Counted from the first letter of the stretch, positions 33,925 to 43,969 are shown. The stretch: 64,000 bases of DNA from Globicatella sulfidifaciens DSM 15739 (GCF_900167405.1 NZ_FUWO01000001.1:1-64000), one strand, 5' to 3'. Notes: generated from the letters alone by a model not told the origin. A program made the numbers and translations.

Positions 33925-36900
33925 CTATTCTACTGCTTTTAAGGCTTCTACCATATCGATTTTCTTCAATTTTTGATGCATTACGAGCATGACGATCGAA
34001 GAGAATAAGAAGGTCATTGCGGCCGAAATCAAATGACTTGGCCAATTAATGATTGGATAGAAGAGTAAATTAGGCATTTGAATTGTTTTTAAAATATATT
34101 GATTGAGGATAACACCAAGGCCCAATCCAATAACAGAACCAATCGCGGTTAAAATCAATACTTCATCATAAATATACATACTAACTTCACGATTATAAAA
34201 TCCTAATACTTTAATCGTCGATAATTCTCTTAATCGCTCTGAAACATTGATATTCGTTAAATTATACAAGACGACAAAGGCTAAAGCGGCAGCCGAAATA
34301 ATCAATACTAATGTAATGACATTTAAACTTCCCATTGTTTCTTGGACATTGTTTTCTATCGAATCTAAACTTAAGTATGTTAACACGGCTTCTTTATCCG
34401 AAAAATCTTGTTCTAATTGATGACTATTCGCATTCGCGCCATATTGCATCAATAAAGCATTAAAGGTCGGTTCTTCATCAAAGATTGTTTGATAATTTTT
34501 CGGTGAAAGATAAACATAATGTTCGATATAATTTTCTACAATTTTGCTGACGGGAATATCCACTTCATTACCATCATTATCGACTAAATGCAGCATATCA
34601 CCAACATCGACATTGACATATTCGGATAATCTTTCAGAAATAACAGCACCCTGTTCTTGATTTAAATCAATCAATTGCTCTGGTGTTTGTCTTTCATGAA
34701 TATCTAAGAACCCTTGATAATCATCTAAAGGCACGATGACCGAAACGCTTTGCACTGCTTGATTAGTGTCGGTTTGCCAATTAGCTGAATGGATTTCTAA
34801 CGTTTTGTCTAGTTCAGAATGGTGTGATACTTCATCTATGACTTGATCTTTTTTCGCTTGTTCAGCATCCTCATCTAAATATAACACCGCATCATAACGT
34901 TGTAATTGCTTGAATTGTGTTTCCACTAATCCATCAATCGTGTCACTAATACCAAATCCGGTGACAATCAACATCGTACAGCCAGCAACGCCTACTAGTG
35001 TCATGGCATTTCGTCCTTTATAACGCAACAGATTTCGAATGGTCATTTTACGATTAAAGGAGAGTCGATTCCAGATGGGTCCGATGCGTTCAATCATCGT
35101 TTTCTTACCTGCTTTTGGTGGTTCTGGTCGTAATAAACGAGCCGGTTGTTCTCTTAAATATTGTAATGGCGTCCAAATCGCTGGAATCAAGGCACACGCT
35201 AAAGCAATAATGGCTACTAACCCATTCAATTCATGCGAACGTACGGTAACCGCACTATCGAAGTGGAACAAACTATTATAAGCATTCATAATCACCGGTG
35301 GGAAAATACGATAACCCAATTCAATCCCAATGACTGTCCCAATGACCGTGGCTAATAAGGCGTACATTACAAATTTACTTAGGATGACATGGTTAGGATA
35401 ACCCATTTGTTTCATCGTTCCCATGTAATTACGTTGTTCACTAACCATTCGTTTAATCGTTGTAAAGGTCACTAACACCGCAATCGCAAAGAAGAAGAGT
35501 GGAAAGACGGTACTGATCTGCTTAATTTGATTCGCATTATCATACAAACTATCATAAGAGTCAAAGCTATCACGTTGATTTAAATAATAATTCGGTTCTT
35601 TTAAGTCATCGACTTCTTTTTGGCCATCTGCCAAATCGGCTTCGGCTTTTTTCAATTCTTTTAAAGCATCTTTTTTCTCTGACTTAAATTTTGCGAGATT
35701 TTCTTCATACTCTTTTTGGCCATCTTCTAATTCTTTTTTAGCGTCTGCTAGTTCTTTTTGGCTATCATCAAGTTCGGTTAAGCCATCGGCTAATTCAATC
35801 TCCCCGTCTTCAATTTCTTGTAGGGCAGTGGCTAATTTTTCGCGTCCAGTAGCTAATTCATTGAAGGATGAAGCTAATTGTTCTTTACCCGCATTTAGTT
35901 GACTCCAACCATTGTCTAGTTTTTCTCTGGCTGTTGCTAACTCCGATTTGGCATTGTCAAGTTCGGTCTGACCTGCTTGCTTTTCTTCATCAAATTGAGC
36001 TGTACCTTCTTGATAGGCTTTAAGACCTGCTGCGTACTCACTCCAACCTTGTTCATAAGCTTTTTGCCCTTCGTTTAAAGTCGCTTCGTTCGTTGCGATT
36101 TCTGCTTGAGCAGTAGTAAATTCTTGAAGTCCTGCTTGTAAACTTTCTATTTGAGTTTGTAATGAAGCTATGGCCCCAGTTAATTGTTCAACTTGTTTAG
36201 CTGTTTCTGGACTAATTAATTGATTAAGTCCCGCCAATTGTTCTGCTAACGTTGCTTGTTGACTTTCTAGCTCTGCCACTTGATTAGTTAACGCTGTTTT
36301 TCGCTCTGAAATGGTGCTTAGTTGAGCTGACAGTTCATCGCGAGTAGCCGTAAGAGGTGCTAATGTTGCTTGTTCAGCCGTCAGCGTATTATGAGTCTGC
36401 GTCACCAATGCTTCAGCTTCTTGTAATTGTGCTTCAACCGTCGCATACTCTGTTGATTCTGGATCTAAATTTTCTAATTGAGTCGCCTTTTCATCGCGCG
36501 CTTGCACTGCTTCGTTATAAGCCACTTGTGCCTGTTCAACGATCGCTTGTTGTTCTGTGACTGTTGCTTCCACTGTTAATAACTCTTCGGTTAAGCTACT
36601 TTCAGATTCGGCTAATGGTGTTAAATGCTCATTAAGCTCTGCTAATCCTGCTTCCACTTCAGCTATACCAGCATTGACTTGTTTAATTTGTTCAGGAGCG
36701 GCTTTAATTTGCGATTCTAGAGTGGTCTTTTGATTAGTCAACTGTGTCAGTTGTTGTTGTAAATAAATAACAGTTAACTCCGCTTGGGACGTCGATTCAG
36801 CCAATATTTTCTGATTCGTTGGCTCATCAAATTGTCCTTGTTGGGCTTGTGTTTTTAAGTTGGTTAAATTTTCTGCCAAGTTTGGAATATTTTGCTGTAA

Positions 36901-38196
36901 TTCGCTAGCCATTTGTTCTTGGCCTTTCGTTAATTCAGCTTTACCACTTTCTAATGCTGCCCAACCTTCATCTAATTGTGCTTTTGAAGCATCTAGTTGC
37001 TCTTTAGCTTCATCTAATTTTGCTTTATTAAGTGACAATTCACTTTGAGCACTACTGATTTTTTCATTAAAGGTTTTTACTCCTGACTGATATTCTGCCA
37101 GACCTGCTTGATACTCTGCTTCACCATTATTTAGGGTTTCTTCTTGTGTTTTAATTTCTTCCAATCCTGATTGATAAGCCGCTTCACCACTTTCAAGTTC
37201 TGCTAAGCCATCATGGTATTCATTGCGTCCGTCGGCTAATTTTATCGAGGCCGAAGTCCATTCGTCATAGCCTTTGGCCAGTTCTTCGCTCCCTGATTCA
37301 TATTGAGATTGGCCTTCTGAAAGTTCTTCTTTGGCTGATTCTAACTCTTTTTCAGCACTCGCTAATTCAGCATAGCCTTCATCAATTTCTTTCGCTCCAT
37401 CTGATAAGGTTAAATTCAAGTCATCTTTTAATTGTTGTAGACGAATTTCTGGACGTTGGGCAAATGCCGCTTCTAACTCACTTTGGACCTCATCCATCAC
37501 TTGATTGTATTGGTCAGAATAGGCGCGATAGCGACCGGCTTCTGTTGACCAATAAAGGACTTCAGTATAAATATCACCTGCCACTGCTTCTGGCATCACT
37601 AAAACATAGCCATTAATATTGCTGACCCCACGACTAATTTTTGAAAAATACAATGGCGTATCAACAAAACCAGTCACCTTAAATTGGGTACGGGTTAAAT
37701 AGGGTGCTTGTAACCCCTCCAAATTGGTATCTTCATCTTCTTTAGGAGCGGCAGTGACTTGTTCTAATTCAATGACATCCCCAATTTTTATATCTGATTG
37801 ACGGTATTTAATATCCAAGGCTATCTCATCCGCTTTTTGAGGCAATGCGCCTTCCACTGCAAAGAAATAATCTTTATTATTATTAGGATAGACTTTGACT
37901 CGTTCAGATAATGGGTTTAAGGTGGTCTCTAAGGCTTTTAAGGGGTCTACCGTAAGTCCTTTTTCTTCAATTAATTGAATATCATCCTCATTTAAACCTA
38001 AAGTCGATAAAATTTGGCCATCGGGCAAATGATACTGCTCATAAAATTGACGTGCAGTTTCTACCATAGCAGGACTCGTAGCTCGAATACCGACAAAAAA
38101 AGCGACTCCTAATAACATAATAAGTAAAATGGATAGAAATCTCGGCCAAGATTTTTTTATTTCTGTTAAGTTATCTTTCCATAAAACTTTATTCAT
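33925..38196 (-). CDS. FtsX/MacB-type ABC permease with a giant extracellular coiled coil
   Basis: The 1423-residue protein has one N-terminal helix (FLSILLIMLLGVAFFVG), an outer domain to about residue 260, then some 600 residues of coiled coil (about 265-865) built from short repeats such as ELADGLTELDDSQKELADAK, often with Gly every 7-9 residues. Two FtsX membrane domains follow (helices near 895, 945, 990, 1050, 1260, 1320, 1370). Related Lactobacillales permeases are usually nearer 1100-1200 residues. Start ATG 38196 (another at 38199) follows AGGTGAG. With the ATPase gene just upstream it forms a MacB-like machine that probably transmits force across the membrane and does not import. 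Confidence 0.88.
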   Translation of the reverse strand: MNKVLWKDNLTEIKKSWPRFLSILLIMLLGVAFFVGIRATSPAMVETARQFYEQYHLPDGQILSTLGLNEDDIQLIEEKGLTVDPLKALETTLNPLSERVKVYPNNNKDYFFAVEGALPQKADEIALDIKYRQSDIKIGDVIELEQVTAAPKEDEDTNLEGLQAPYLTRTQFKVTGFVDTPLYFSKISRGVSNINGYVLVMPEAVAGDIYTEVLYWSTEAGRYRAYSDQYNQVMDEVQSELEAAFAQRPEIRLQQLKDDLNLTLSDGAKEIDEGYAELASAEKELESAKEELSEGQSQYESGSEELAKGYDEWTSASIKLADGRNEYHDGLAELESGEAAYQSGLEEIKTQEETLNNGEAEYQAGLAEYQSGVKTFNEKISSAQSELSLNKAKLDEAKEQLDASKAQLDEGWAALESGKAELTKGQEQMASELQQNIPNLAENLTNLKTQAQQGQFDEPTNQKILAESTSQAELTVIYLQQQLTQLTNQKTTLESQIKAAPEQIKQVNAGIAEVEAGLAELNEHLTPLAESESSLTEELLTVEATVTEQQAIVEQAQVAYNEAVQARDEKATQLENLDPESTEYATVEAQLQEAEALVTQTHNTLTAEQATLAPLTATRDELSAQLSTISERKTALTNQVAELESQQATLAEQLAGLNQLISPETAKQVEQLTGAIASLQTQIESLQAGLQEFTTAQAEIATNEATLNEGQKAYEQGWSEYAAGLKAYQEGTAQFDEEKQAGQTELDNAKSELATAREKLDNGWSQLNAGKEQLASSFNELATGREKLATALQEIEDGEIELADGLTELDDSQKELADAKKELEDGQKEYEENLAKFKSEKKDALKELKKAEADLADGQKEVDDLKEPNYYLNQRDSFDSYDSLYDNANQIKQISTVFPLFFFAIAVLVTFTTIKRMVSEQRNYMGTMKQMGYPNHVILSKFVMYALLATVIGTVIGIELGYRIFPPVIMNAYNSLFHFDSAVTVRSHELNGLVAIIALACALIPAIWTPLQYLREQPARLLRPEPPKAGKKTMIERIGPIWNRLSFNRKMTIRNLLRYKGRNAMTLVGVAGCTMLIVTGFGISDTIDGLVETQFKQLQRYDAVLYLDEDAEQAKKDQVIDEVSHHSELDKTLEIHSANWQTDTNQAVQSVSVIVPLDDYQGFLDIHERQTPEQLIDLNQEQGAVISERLSEYVNVDVGDMLHLVDNDGNEVDIPVSKIVENYIEHYVYLSPKNYQTIFDEEPTFNALLMQYGANANSHQLEQDFSDKEAVLTYLSLDSIENNVQETMGSLNVITLVLIISAAALAFVVLYNLTNINVSERLRELSTIKVLGFYNREVSMYIYDEVLILTAIGSVIGLGLGVILNQYILKTIQMPNLLFYPIINWPSHLISAAMTFLFSSIVMLVMHQKLKKIDMVEALKAVE

Positions 38197-38205
38197 CATT
38201 CTCAC

Positions 38206-38907
38206 CTACCATGTAATATCTGCTACTAATTTGGGTTGTTCATTGGATCGTTCTGATTTAACTTTTCCGTTACGAATTTCAATGACGCGATCGGCCATTT
38301 GCGCAATTGCCGTGTTATGAGTAATGACAATCACGGTTGTATCGGAGTTACGCGATGTATCTTGCAATAATTGTAAGATTTGTTTCCCCGTCTCATAATC
38401 CAAGGCACCGGTTGGTTCATCACATAATAATAATTTGGGTTGTCCCGCAATCGCTCTAGCAATCGAAACTCTCTGTTGTTCCCCACCTGATAATTGCGCC
38501 GGAAAATTGTCTAAACGATGCCCCAGTCCGCAATCTTCTAATACTTTTTGAGCATTCATACCTGATTTTGCAATTTGGATCATTAACTCGACATTTTCTT
38601 TAGCGGTCAAATTTGGGACTAAGTTGTAATTTTGAAAAACAAAGCCAACAGAATTGCGTCTATAAGTGGTTAATTTGCGTTCACTATATTGCGCAATATC
38701 CTCGCCGTCAATCAAAACTTGGCCACTGGTCGCTTGATCCATTCCACCTAAAATATTCAAGGTTGTCGATTTGCCGGCACCTGATGGGCCTAAAATGACA
38801 ACAAATTCTCCTCGTTCAATCGTAAAGTCAATACCATCATTGGCTCTAGTCACCACTTCTCCAGTGTGATATTCTTTGACCACATCTTTAAATTCAATAT
38901 AACTCAC
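38206..38907 (-). CDS. MacB/LolD-type ABC ATPase
   Basis: The 233-residue ATPase has Walker A GPSGAGKSTTLN, Q-loop VFQNYNLVPNLTA, signature LSGGEQQRVSI, Walker B LLLCDEPTGALD and the H-loop VITHN. DEPTGALD is typical of ATPases that pair with FtsX-type permeases. It lies nine bases upstream of the giant permease start in the same operon. RBS TGAGGTG. Confidence 0.93.
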   Translation of the reverse strand: MSYIEFKDVVKEYHTGEVVTRANDGIDFTIERGEFVVILGPSGAGKSTTLNILGGMDQATSGQVLIDGEDIAQYSERKLTTYRRNSVGFVFQNYNLVPNLTAKENVELMIQIAKSGMNAQKVLEDCGLGHRLDNFPAQLSGGEQQRVSIARAIAGQPKLLLCDEPTGALDYETGKQILQLLQDTSRNSDTTVIVITHNTAIAQMADRVIEIRNGKVKSERSNEQPKLVADITW

Positions 38908-38925
38908 TTTTACACCTCATTTGTG

Positions 38926-40119
38926 CTACTGCGCTCGGTAATAAACCAAGACTTTTAAATATTGACTCGCTTCATCAGCAGAGGTTGGATAGTCATCCGG
39001 TAAACCAAATGATTGAATTAAATAATATTCTCCTGCTGCTGCTTGAGCCACTTGGTTCATATCATCCATAAATAGTTCTTTAGGGTAAGCACTATGATTG
39101 GTACTTAATACACAAAAACCACCGGGAGTCGTTAATTCAAACAAATCTGCAGCTAATTGACGATAATCGGTTTCTGCTCTAAATAAGTAATCTTTCGTGC
39201 GAGCAAAACTAGGTGGATCACAAACAATCCAATCAAAAGTTCGTTGATGACGTTTTGCATATTGAATATAGTCAAAGACATCCATTACTCGAATCTCATG
39301 ATTTTCCGTTGGCGCTTCTATCTGATTCAAGGCAAACTGTTCAGTCGTTTTTTCTAAACTGCGATTCGCTACATCCACACTGATTGTATGCTTAGCTCCT
39401 CCCACAGCAGCCGCGACCGAAAAGCCACCGGTATAGCTAAATAGATTTAATAAACTCGCTCCGGCTACTTGACTTTGAATAAACTGACGCACTTCACGTT
39501 GATCCAAAAATAATCCGGTCATCCATTCTGAACCTAAATAAATTGCATAACGAATATTATTTTCTAAAATTTCAATCGGTTGTGGCGCTAGCTCGCCATA
39601 AGTATGTTCAATCGGTTGTTCTGCTTCAACCAGTTTGAAACGTTTGGTTTCATATACGCCTTTAATTTGCGGTAAAAAGTATAATAAGACTTTTATAAAG
39701 GTTGCTCGTTCGGCAAAGACTGCGCGATTATACCAGTTAATTTGAATAAAACCATCATACCAATCGATGGTGAGGCCACCTAAACCATCGCCTTCACCAT
39801 TAAACAGACGAAAAGCCGTCGTTTCTTCACTATCAAAAAATGATTGGCGTTTTTCAATCGCATCTTCAATGACATTTTCGATAAAATCTTGATTAAAATA
39901 AATGCGCTCATGATCAGTAAAGACCCACGCAATACCCTTATTTTGATGACCGACTATAGCTTTCGCAATAAATTTTTTATCATTATCTACTAGTTGTAAA
40001 ATAGTGCCGTCACTTTGACCCGCAGCTGCTTCTTGATTGACGAAATCTTCAGCTTGTAATAAACATTCGCCACGCTCAATCCTATCAATCGCTTGCTGGG
40101 TTAATTTATGTAATCTCAT
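38926..40119 (-). CDS. rlmI: RlmI-like 23S rRNA cytosine methyltransferase
   Basis: The 397-residue SAM-dependent methyltransferase resembles RlmI/YwbD, which makes 5-methylcytosine in 23S rRNA. The N-terminal part is PUA-like, followed by NLFSYTGGFSVAAAVGGAKHTISVDVANRSLE, MDVFDYIQY, DWIVCDPPSFARTKDY and a C-terminal YLKVLVYYRAQ. DPPSFA is the catalytic-loop motif. ATG at 40119 follows AGAGGAGAAC; upstream in-frame codons lie before this site. Divergent from tetR. Confidence 0.88.
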   Translation of the reverse strand: MRLHKLTQQAIDRIERGECLLQAEDFVNQEAAAGQSDGTILQLVDNDKKFIAKAIVGHQNKGIAWVFTDHERIYFNQDFIENVIEDAIEKRQSFFDSEETTAFRLFNGEGDGLGGLTIDWYDGFIQINWYNRAVFAERATFIKVLLYFLPQIKGVYETKRFKLVEAEQPIEHTYGELAPQPIEILENNIRYAIYLGSEWMTGLFLDQREVRQFIQSQVAGASLLNLFSYTGGFSVAAAVGGAKHTISVDVANRSLEKTTEQFALNQIEAPTENHEIRVMDVFDYIQYAKRHQRTFDWIVCDPPSFARTKDYLFRAETDYRQLAADLFELTTPGGFCVLSTNHSAYPKELFMDDMNQVAQAAAGEYYLIQSFGLPDDYPTSADEASQYLKVLVYYRAQ

Positions 40120-40151
40120 ATAGTTCTCCTCTATACATTTATTCATCTTGA

Positions 40152-40167
40152 TGTTACAATAGTAACA
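40152..40167. promoter_or_regulatory. Inverted repeat between rlmI and the TetR gene
   Basis: TGTTAC and GTAACA are perfect arms around AATA (40152-40167), in the 137-bp divergent intergenic region. It may be an operator for the neighbouring TetR protein, acting on rlmI or itself. There is no direct evidence beyond symmetry and position. Confidence 0.35.
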
Positions 40168-40256
40168 CCTAGTCGATTTTTGTGCAATAAATTTTAATTG
40201 TGTTGTGACAGATTATAAAAAAATGATACATCTTTACCTAAAGGGAGGTAAACTTT

Positions 40257-40817
40257 ATGAAAAACAACAATCAAGAGTTAAATCAATTAACAAAAGATTC
40301 TTTAAAGACAGCCTTAATGCAACTTTTAGCTGAAAATTCTGTCGAAGAAATTAAAGTCACTTCCTTAACTAAAAGAGCCGGTGTCTCACGCATGGCTTAT
40401 TATCGTAACTATCCATCCATCACTGCCTTGTACCATGAACTCTATGATGATTATTTCAGACAATTCTTCCAGTCAAATCTCAAATACTTAATCGATAATC
40501 AACAACAAACATTTTGGGTGGCACTCTTTGAATTTATCTTTGAACACCAAAAGGCCGCTAAAATATTATTGTCAACCAAAGAAAATCCCCATTTTTTAGA
40601 CTATTTAAATCAAGTTTTTTGTAATCCGATAGAACATATCACTGATCGCTATCTGATACGTGGCGTGGTTGGTAATGTGTTTAATGTGTTAACTGAATGG
40701 GTTCAAAATGAATTTGATTTAACACCGTCTGAAATTGCCCCCTTATGTGTTAATTTAACTGAAAATATAAAAATTGAATCCCAACCTTTTACAACCATAC
40801 AAAAATATGGGGAATAA
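40257..40817 (+). CDS. TetR-family transcriptional regulator
   Basis: The 186-residue protein has an N-terminal TetR helix-turn-helix (SLKTALMQLLAENSVEEIKVTSLTKRAGVSRMAYYRNYPSI) and an all-helical C-terminal ligand domain. The MAYYRNYPS recognition-helix region is that of the DhaS/YttP-like group with a TetR_C_7-type C-terminus. RBS AAGGGAGG. It is divergent from rlmI and ends before a tandem hairpin array, so its target is not clear; the big ABC permease cluster on the other side of rlmI is a candidate. Confidence 0.88.
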   Translation: MKNNNQELNQLTKDSLKTALMQLLAENSVEEIKVTSLTKRAGVSRMAYYRNYPSITALYHELYDDYFRQFFQSNLKYLIDNQQQTFWVALFEFIFEHQKAAKILLSTKENPHFLDYLNQVFCNPIEHITDRYLIRGVVGNVFNVLTEWVQNEFDLTPSEIAPLCVNLTENIKIESQPFTTIQKYGE

Positions 40818-40874
40818 GCGACGTACTCATTTTAAAGAAATAAAAAAATACGGAGAATAAGCGCCATACTCGTT
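40803..40874 (+). repeat. Duplicated end of the TetR gene
   Basis: The 29 bases containing the tetR stop (AATATGGGGAATAAGCGACG, from 40804) recur with five mismatches 43 bp later (AATACGGAGAATAAGCGCCA, from 40847). It is a decayed tandem duplication that directly precedes the 45-bp hairpin array. Confidence 0.65.
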
Positions 40875-40902
40875 AAAAAAAGACTCTATACTTTTTGGTG
40901 TG

Positions 40903-41190
40903 GGTAAACAGAAATGGCTCTGTTTATTCGTATCGATATTCTTGAAGTGACAGGCAGAAATTGGTCTGTCATGCGCATCGGCTAATAGACAGAAAGTTCT
41001 CTGTTCATTCGTATCGATACTCTTGGCCTAATAGACAGAAATTTCTCTGTTGATTCGGATTGGAACTTTTGGGAGATAGGCAGAAGTTGCTTAGTCATTC
41101 GCATCGATACGCTTGAGGTGTAGGCAGAAATGACTCTGTTATTTGTATTAGTTCTCTTGTGCTAATAGACAAAAATGACTCTGTCCTTCA
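40903..41190 (+). repeat. Seven-unit tandem array of about 45 bp, each with a mini-hairpin
   Basis: Units begin with (A)GACAGAAATTTCTCTGT and continue with ATTCGTATCGATACTCTTG. The CAGAAA or CAAAAA core starts at 40909, 40955, 40990, 41036, 41081, 41125 and 41170, giving spacings of 46, 35, 46, 45, 44 and 45. Each core forms a small inverted repeat (CAGA...TCTG). Unit spacing is not a multiple of three and there are many substitutions, so it is non-coding. It is not a CRISPR: the stretches between cores are also related. Confidence 0.8.
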
Positions 41191-41206
41191 CAAATTTTTA
41201 TCAATA

Positions 41207-41257
41207 GAAAAAAAGACAATATCTTTAGCGTTCATGCTTAAAGGATATTGTCTTTTA
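41207..41257. terminator. Terminator of the LysM glucosaminidase gene
   Basis: AAAAGACAATATC (41211-41223) pairs perfectly with GATATTGTCTTTT (41244-41256). Seven As before it supply the T-run on the minus strand, 18 bases after the LysM gene stop. Confidence 0.9.
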
Positions 41258-41274
41258 AATTGCTTAAAATTTTA

Positions 41275-43269
41275 TTAATAATGAATGACTTGACCGACAG
41301 CAATAATCGTTGAGCCACCATTAGCCGCAATTAATGTATTCACATCGATGCCTAGTCGTCTTGATACGCTATAAAGCGTATCACCGGCTTCCACTGTATA
41401 ACTACCATTGGTTTGCGTTGCAGTTGTGGTTGGTGCTGGTGTTTCCGTTACGGTCGCAGTGCTTGTTGTATTTGTTGTGCTTGTTGACGTCGTCGGTTCA
41501 TTGATGTTACTATTATTAGCTACTATTGATCCACTAACTACTAAACTTCGCCCTGGATGTAACACCGTTCCTTCAGCTAGTCCATTGGCACTTAAGATTT
41601 GACCAACAGTTGTTTGGTGACGGCTAGCGATTGACCATAAGGTATCTCCTGCTACAACGGTATAATTGCCATTAGAAGTGGTAACTGGTGCAGTCGTTGC
41701 TTCTTCTTTTTCTGTAACTGGCGTAGAAGCTGTTTGAGTAGTCGTTACATTTGGTATTGTAATAACTTTACCGGCTTTTAAATTTTGTCCATTCTCAGCA
41801 ATTAAACTTTCAACAGAAACATTGTATTGACGAGCTAATGCCCAATACGTATCGCCTGCTTTTACAGTATAGTTCCCTTTAGTATTGGTTGGATTTGAGT
41901 TAGTTGACTCTTCTTTAGGACTGTTATTTTCAGTTGATGCTTGAGTCGATTGACCCGGAATAACTAATTTTTGTCCGACATATAAACTAGATGAACTAGT
42001 ATTATTTAATCGTTGTAATTCACCCGCACTAACACCCAATCGACGTGCCAATGACCAATAGGTGTCCCCCTCTTGAATGGTATATTGTCCTTGTTGAGTT
42101 GGGGTTGTTGGCGTTTCTGGTTTAGACGTTTCTGGTTTTTCAGCAGGTTTTTCAGTTGACTTTTGTCCAGGAACAACTAATGAATGACCTACAGATAAAT
42201 GGGCTGAGGTCGTGTTGTTTAATTTTTGTAATTCTGCTACACTCACACCAAATTTTTTAGCTAACTGCCAATATGAATCACCAGCCACTACTTTATAACT
42301 ACCATTAGCTGTTGATTCCGGACTAGATGGTGTTGGCGATTCAACGGTGGTTTCTTTTTCAGTTTCATTTTTTTCTGTATTCGCTACTCCAGGAATACGA
42401 ATCGCTTGACCTACAAATAAATTGCCATTCGTCACATTATTCGCATTTTGTAATGATTTAACATCCACACCGAATTTACGCGCTAATGACCAGTACGTGT
42501 CTCCAGCTTCAACCACATAATTGGTGGTCGTACCATTGGTAGTCGTGTTTTCTTCAGTACCACCTTGGTTGTTATTATTATTTTGATTATTATTTGACTG
42601 ATTACCTACTGTATCATAGGCAATTAAATTGTTTTGTTGAATAATCGCGTTTAACTTCGATGCGTAAGAAGTATCCGTCGCATAACGACCCGTTAAATGG
42701 CGAGTGGCATCTTGATAGCTATTTGTTTGGCTAACACGTGCTCCTAAATAATAATTATAGCGCCAACTATTGGCACCATTATCCCCTGTTAAAATATTAG
42801 CATAGTCTTGTAATGATCCGGCATAATCATCATAACGTTTGAAAGCTTCATTGGCTACATAATAATTGCCAGTGCCATCATCTTCTAAAGTATCCATATT
42901 AACTGTATTATCAGATGAACTTCCTTTAATTCCAAATAAATTATGATATGGCGCGCTTGCTAAGGTAGAATTTCCCCACCCAGATTCTAATACAGCCTGA
43001 GCAATCATAACAGATGCATATAAATCATTAGAAGCGGCAATTTTCTTAGCACTATCTGTGACAAGGTTTAAAAATTCACTCTTGCTTAATCGTGTATTGG
43101 ATGTCGTTTGAGCCATAACATTAGATGGCTTCGTTGTGGATTCAATAAATGCTGCCGTTGAAAACATAATTAATCCAGTATTAAAAGCTTTACGAATTTT
43201 TTTCATTCGTTCAACTTGTTTATTTCTCTGTTGTTTCTTTACTGTAACGCGTCTAGATTGAACTGGCAC
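41275..43269 (-). CDS. Secreted N-acetylglucosaminidase with six LysM domains
   Basis: The 664-residue peptidoglycan hydrolase resembles the autolysins AtlA and AcmA. After a long basic signal region (MKKIRKAFNTGLIMFSTAAF) comes a GH73 glucosaminidase domain (about 65-220) with AVLESGWGNSTLA (catalytic Glu) and NLFGIKGS, then six LysM repeats of about 43 residues (each with an AGDTYWSLAR- or AGDTLWSIAS-like start) joined by Thr/Ser/Glu-rich linkers. LysM domains bind septal peptidoglycan. Likely the main cell-separation autolysin. The start is a GTG at 43269 with TAGGAGG eight bases upstream. Confidence 0.92.
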   Translation of the reverse strand: MPVQSRRVTVKKQQRNKQVERMKKIRKAFNTGLIMFSTAAFIESTTKPSNVMAQTTSNTRLSKSEFLNLVTDSAKKIAASNDLYASVMIAQAVLESGWGNSTLASAPYHNLFGIKGSSSDNTVNMDTLEDDGTGNYYVANEAFKRYDDYAGSLQDYANILTGDNGANSWRYNYYLGARVSQTNSYQDATRHLTGRYATDTSYASKLNAIIQQNNLIAYDTVGNQSNNNQNNNNNQGGTEENTTTNGTTTNYVVEAGDTYWSLARKFGVDVKSLQNANNVTNGNLFVGQAIRIPGVANTEKNETEKETTVESPTPSSPESTANGSYKVVAGDSYWQLAKKFGVSVAELQKLNNTTSAHLSVGHSLVVPGQKSTEKPAEKPETSKPETPTTPTQQGQYTIQEGDTYWSLARRLGVSAGELQRLNNTSSSSLYVGQKLVIPGQSTQASTENNSPKEESTNSNPTNTKGNYTVKAGDTYWALARQYNVSVESLIAENGQNLKAGKVITIPNVTTTQTASTPVTEKEEATTAPVTTSNGNYTVVAGDTLWSIASRHQTTVGQILSANGLAEGTVLHPGRSLVVSGSIVANNSNINEPTTSTSTTNTTSTATVTETPAPTTTATQTNGSYTVEAGDTLYSVSRRLGIDVNTLIAANGGSTIIAVGQVIHY

Positions 43270-43397
43270 TCGATCCGCCTCCTAAATTGTATTCATGTTT
43301 AATTCTAACCCAAATTAAGTTATAATTATAGAGATTCCGATTATTTATAGCTAAAGCTTAATGATTGTAATATAATTGAAACACGAGGAGAGTTGTT

Positions 43398-43964
43398 ATG
43401 AAAAATGCTTTACACTTTTGCCATCAACTTTTAGCAGATTTAATCCAACGTTTCCCTAATGGAACTTTTATTGATGCCACCTTAGGTAATGGCAATGATA
43501 CTCATTTTATTATCAATCAACCTCATTTTAAAGGACATGTTTATGGATTTGACATTCAAAAACAAGCGATTCTGAATTCCGTTGAGAAGCTGCAGGCTCA
43601 TCCGAAGTTTAACCAAGTGAGTTTGATTGAAAAAAGTCATGACCAAATTGAAAAGGTCGTAACCGAACCTACGATTGCTGGCGCTATCTTTAATCTGGGC
43701 TATTTACCGGGTGGTGACCATGAAATTACTACACGTTTCAATAGTACAATAGCGGCTATCAAACAAATAGCAGAAAAATTAGTCAAACGCGGCCAAATTT
43801 TATTAGTGATTTATTCTGGTCATCCAGCCGGTATGATTGAAAAGCAAAAATTATTCGACACCTTATCGACATGGTCTCAAAAAGAATACCAAGTCCTTCA
43901 ATATGAATTTATTAATCAACAAAATCAGCCACCTATGTTATTAATAATCGAAAAGATTAAATAA
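43398..43964 (+). CDS. mnmM: tRNA U34 methyltransferase MnmM (YtqB)
   Basis: The 188-residue SAM methyltransferase matches the YtqB family, reported to methylate nm5s2U to mnm5s2U at tRNA position 34 in Gram-positives. Motifs are IDATLGNGNDTHF, GHVYGFDIQKQAI, IFNLGYLPGGDHEITT and QILLVIYSGHPAG. The start has GAGGAGAG before it and the gene ends at a bidirectional terminator shared with metK. Confidence 0.85.
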   Translation: MKNALHFCHQLLADLIQRFPNGTFIDATLGNGNDTHFIINQPHFKGHVYGFDIQKQAILNSVEKLQAHPKFNQVSLIEKSHDQIEKVVTEPTIAGAIFNLGYLPGGDHEITTRFNSTIAAIKQIAEKLVKRGQILLVIYSGHPAGMIEKQKLFDTLSTWSQKEYQVLQYEFINQQNQPPMLLIIEKIK

Positions 43965-43969
43965 AAAAT

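Noticed and set aside
40903-41190. Possible CRISPR array
   Set aside because: The segments between cores resemble each other, units are diverged and spacing varies (35-46 bp); no cas genes are nearby.
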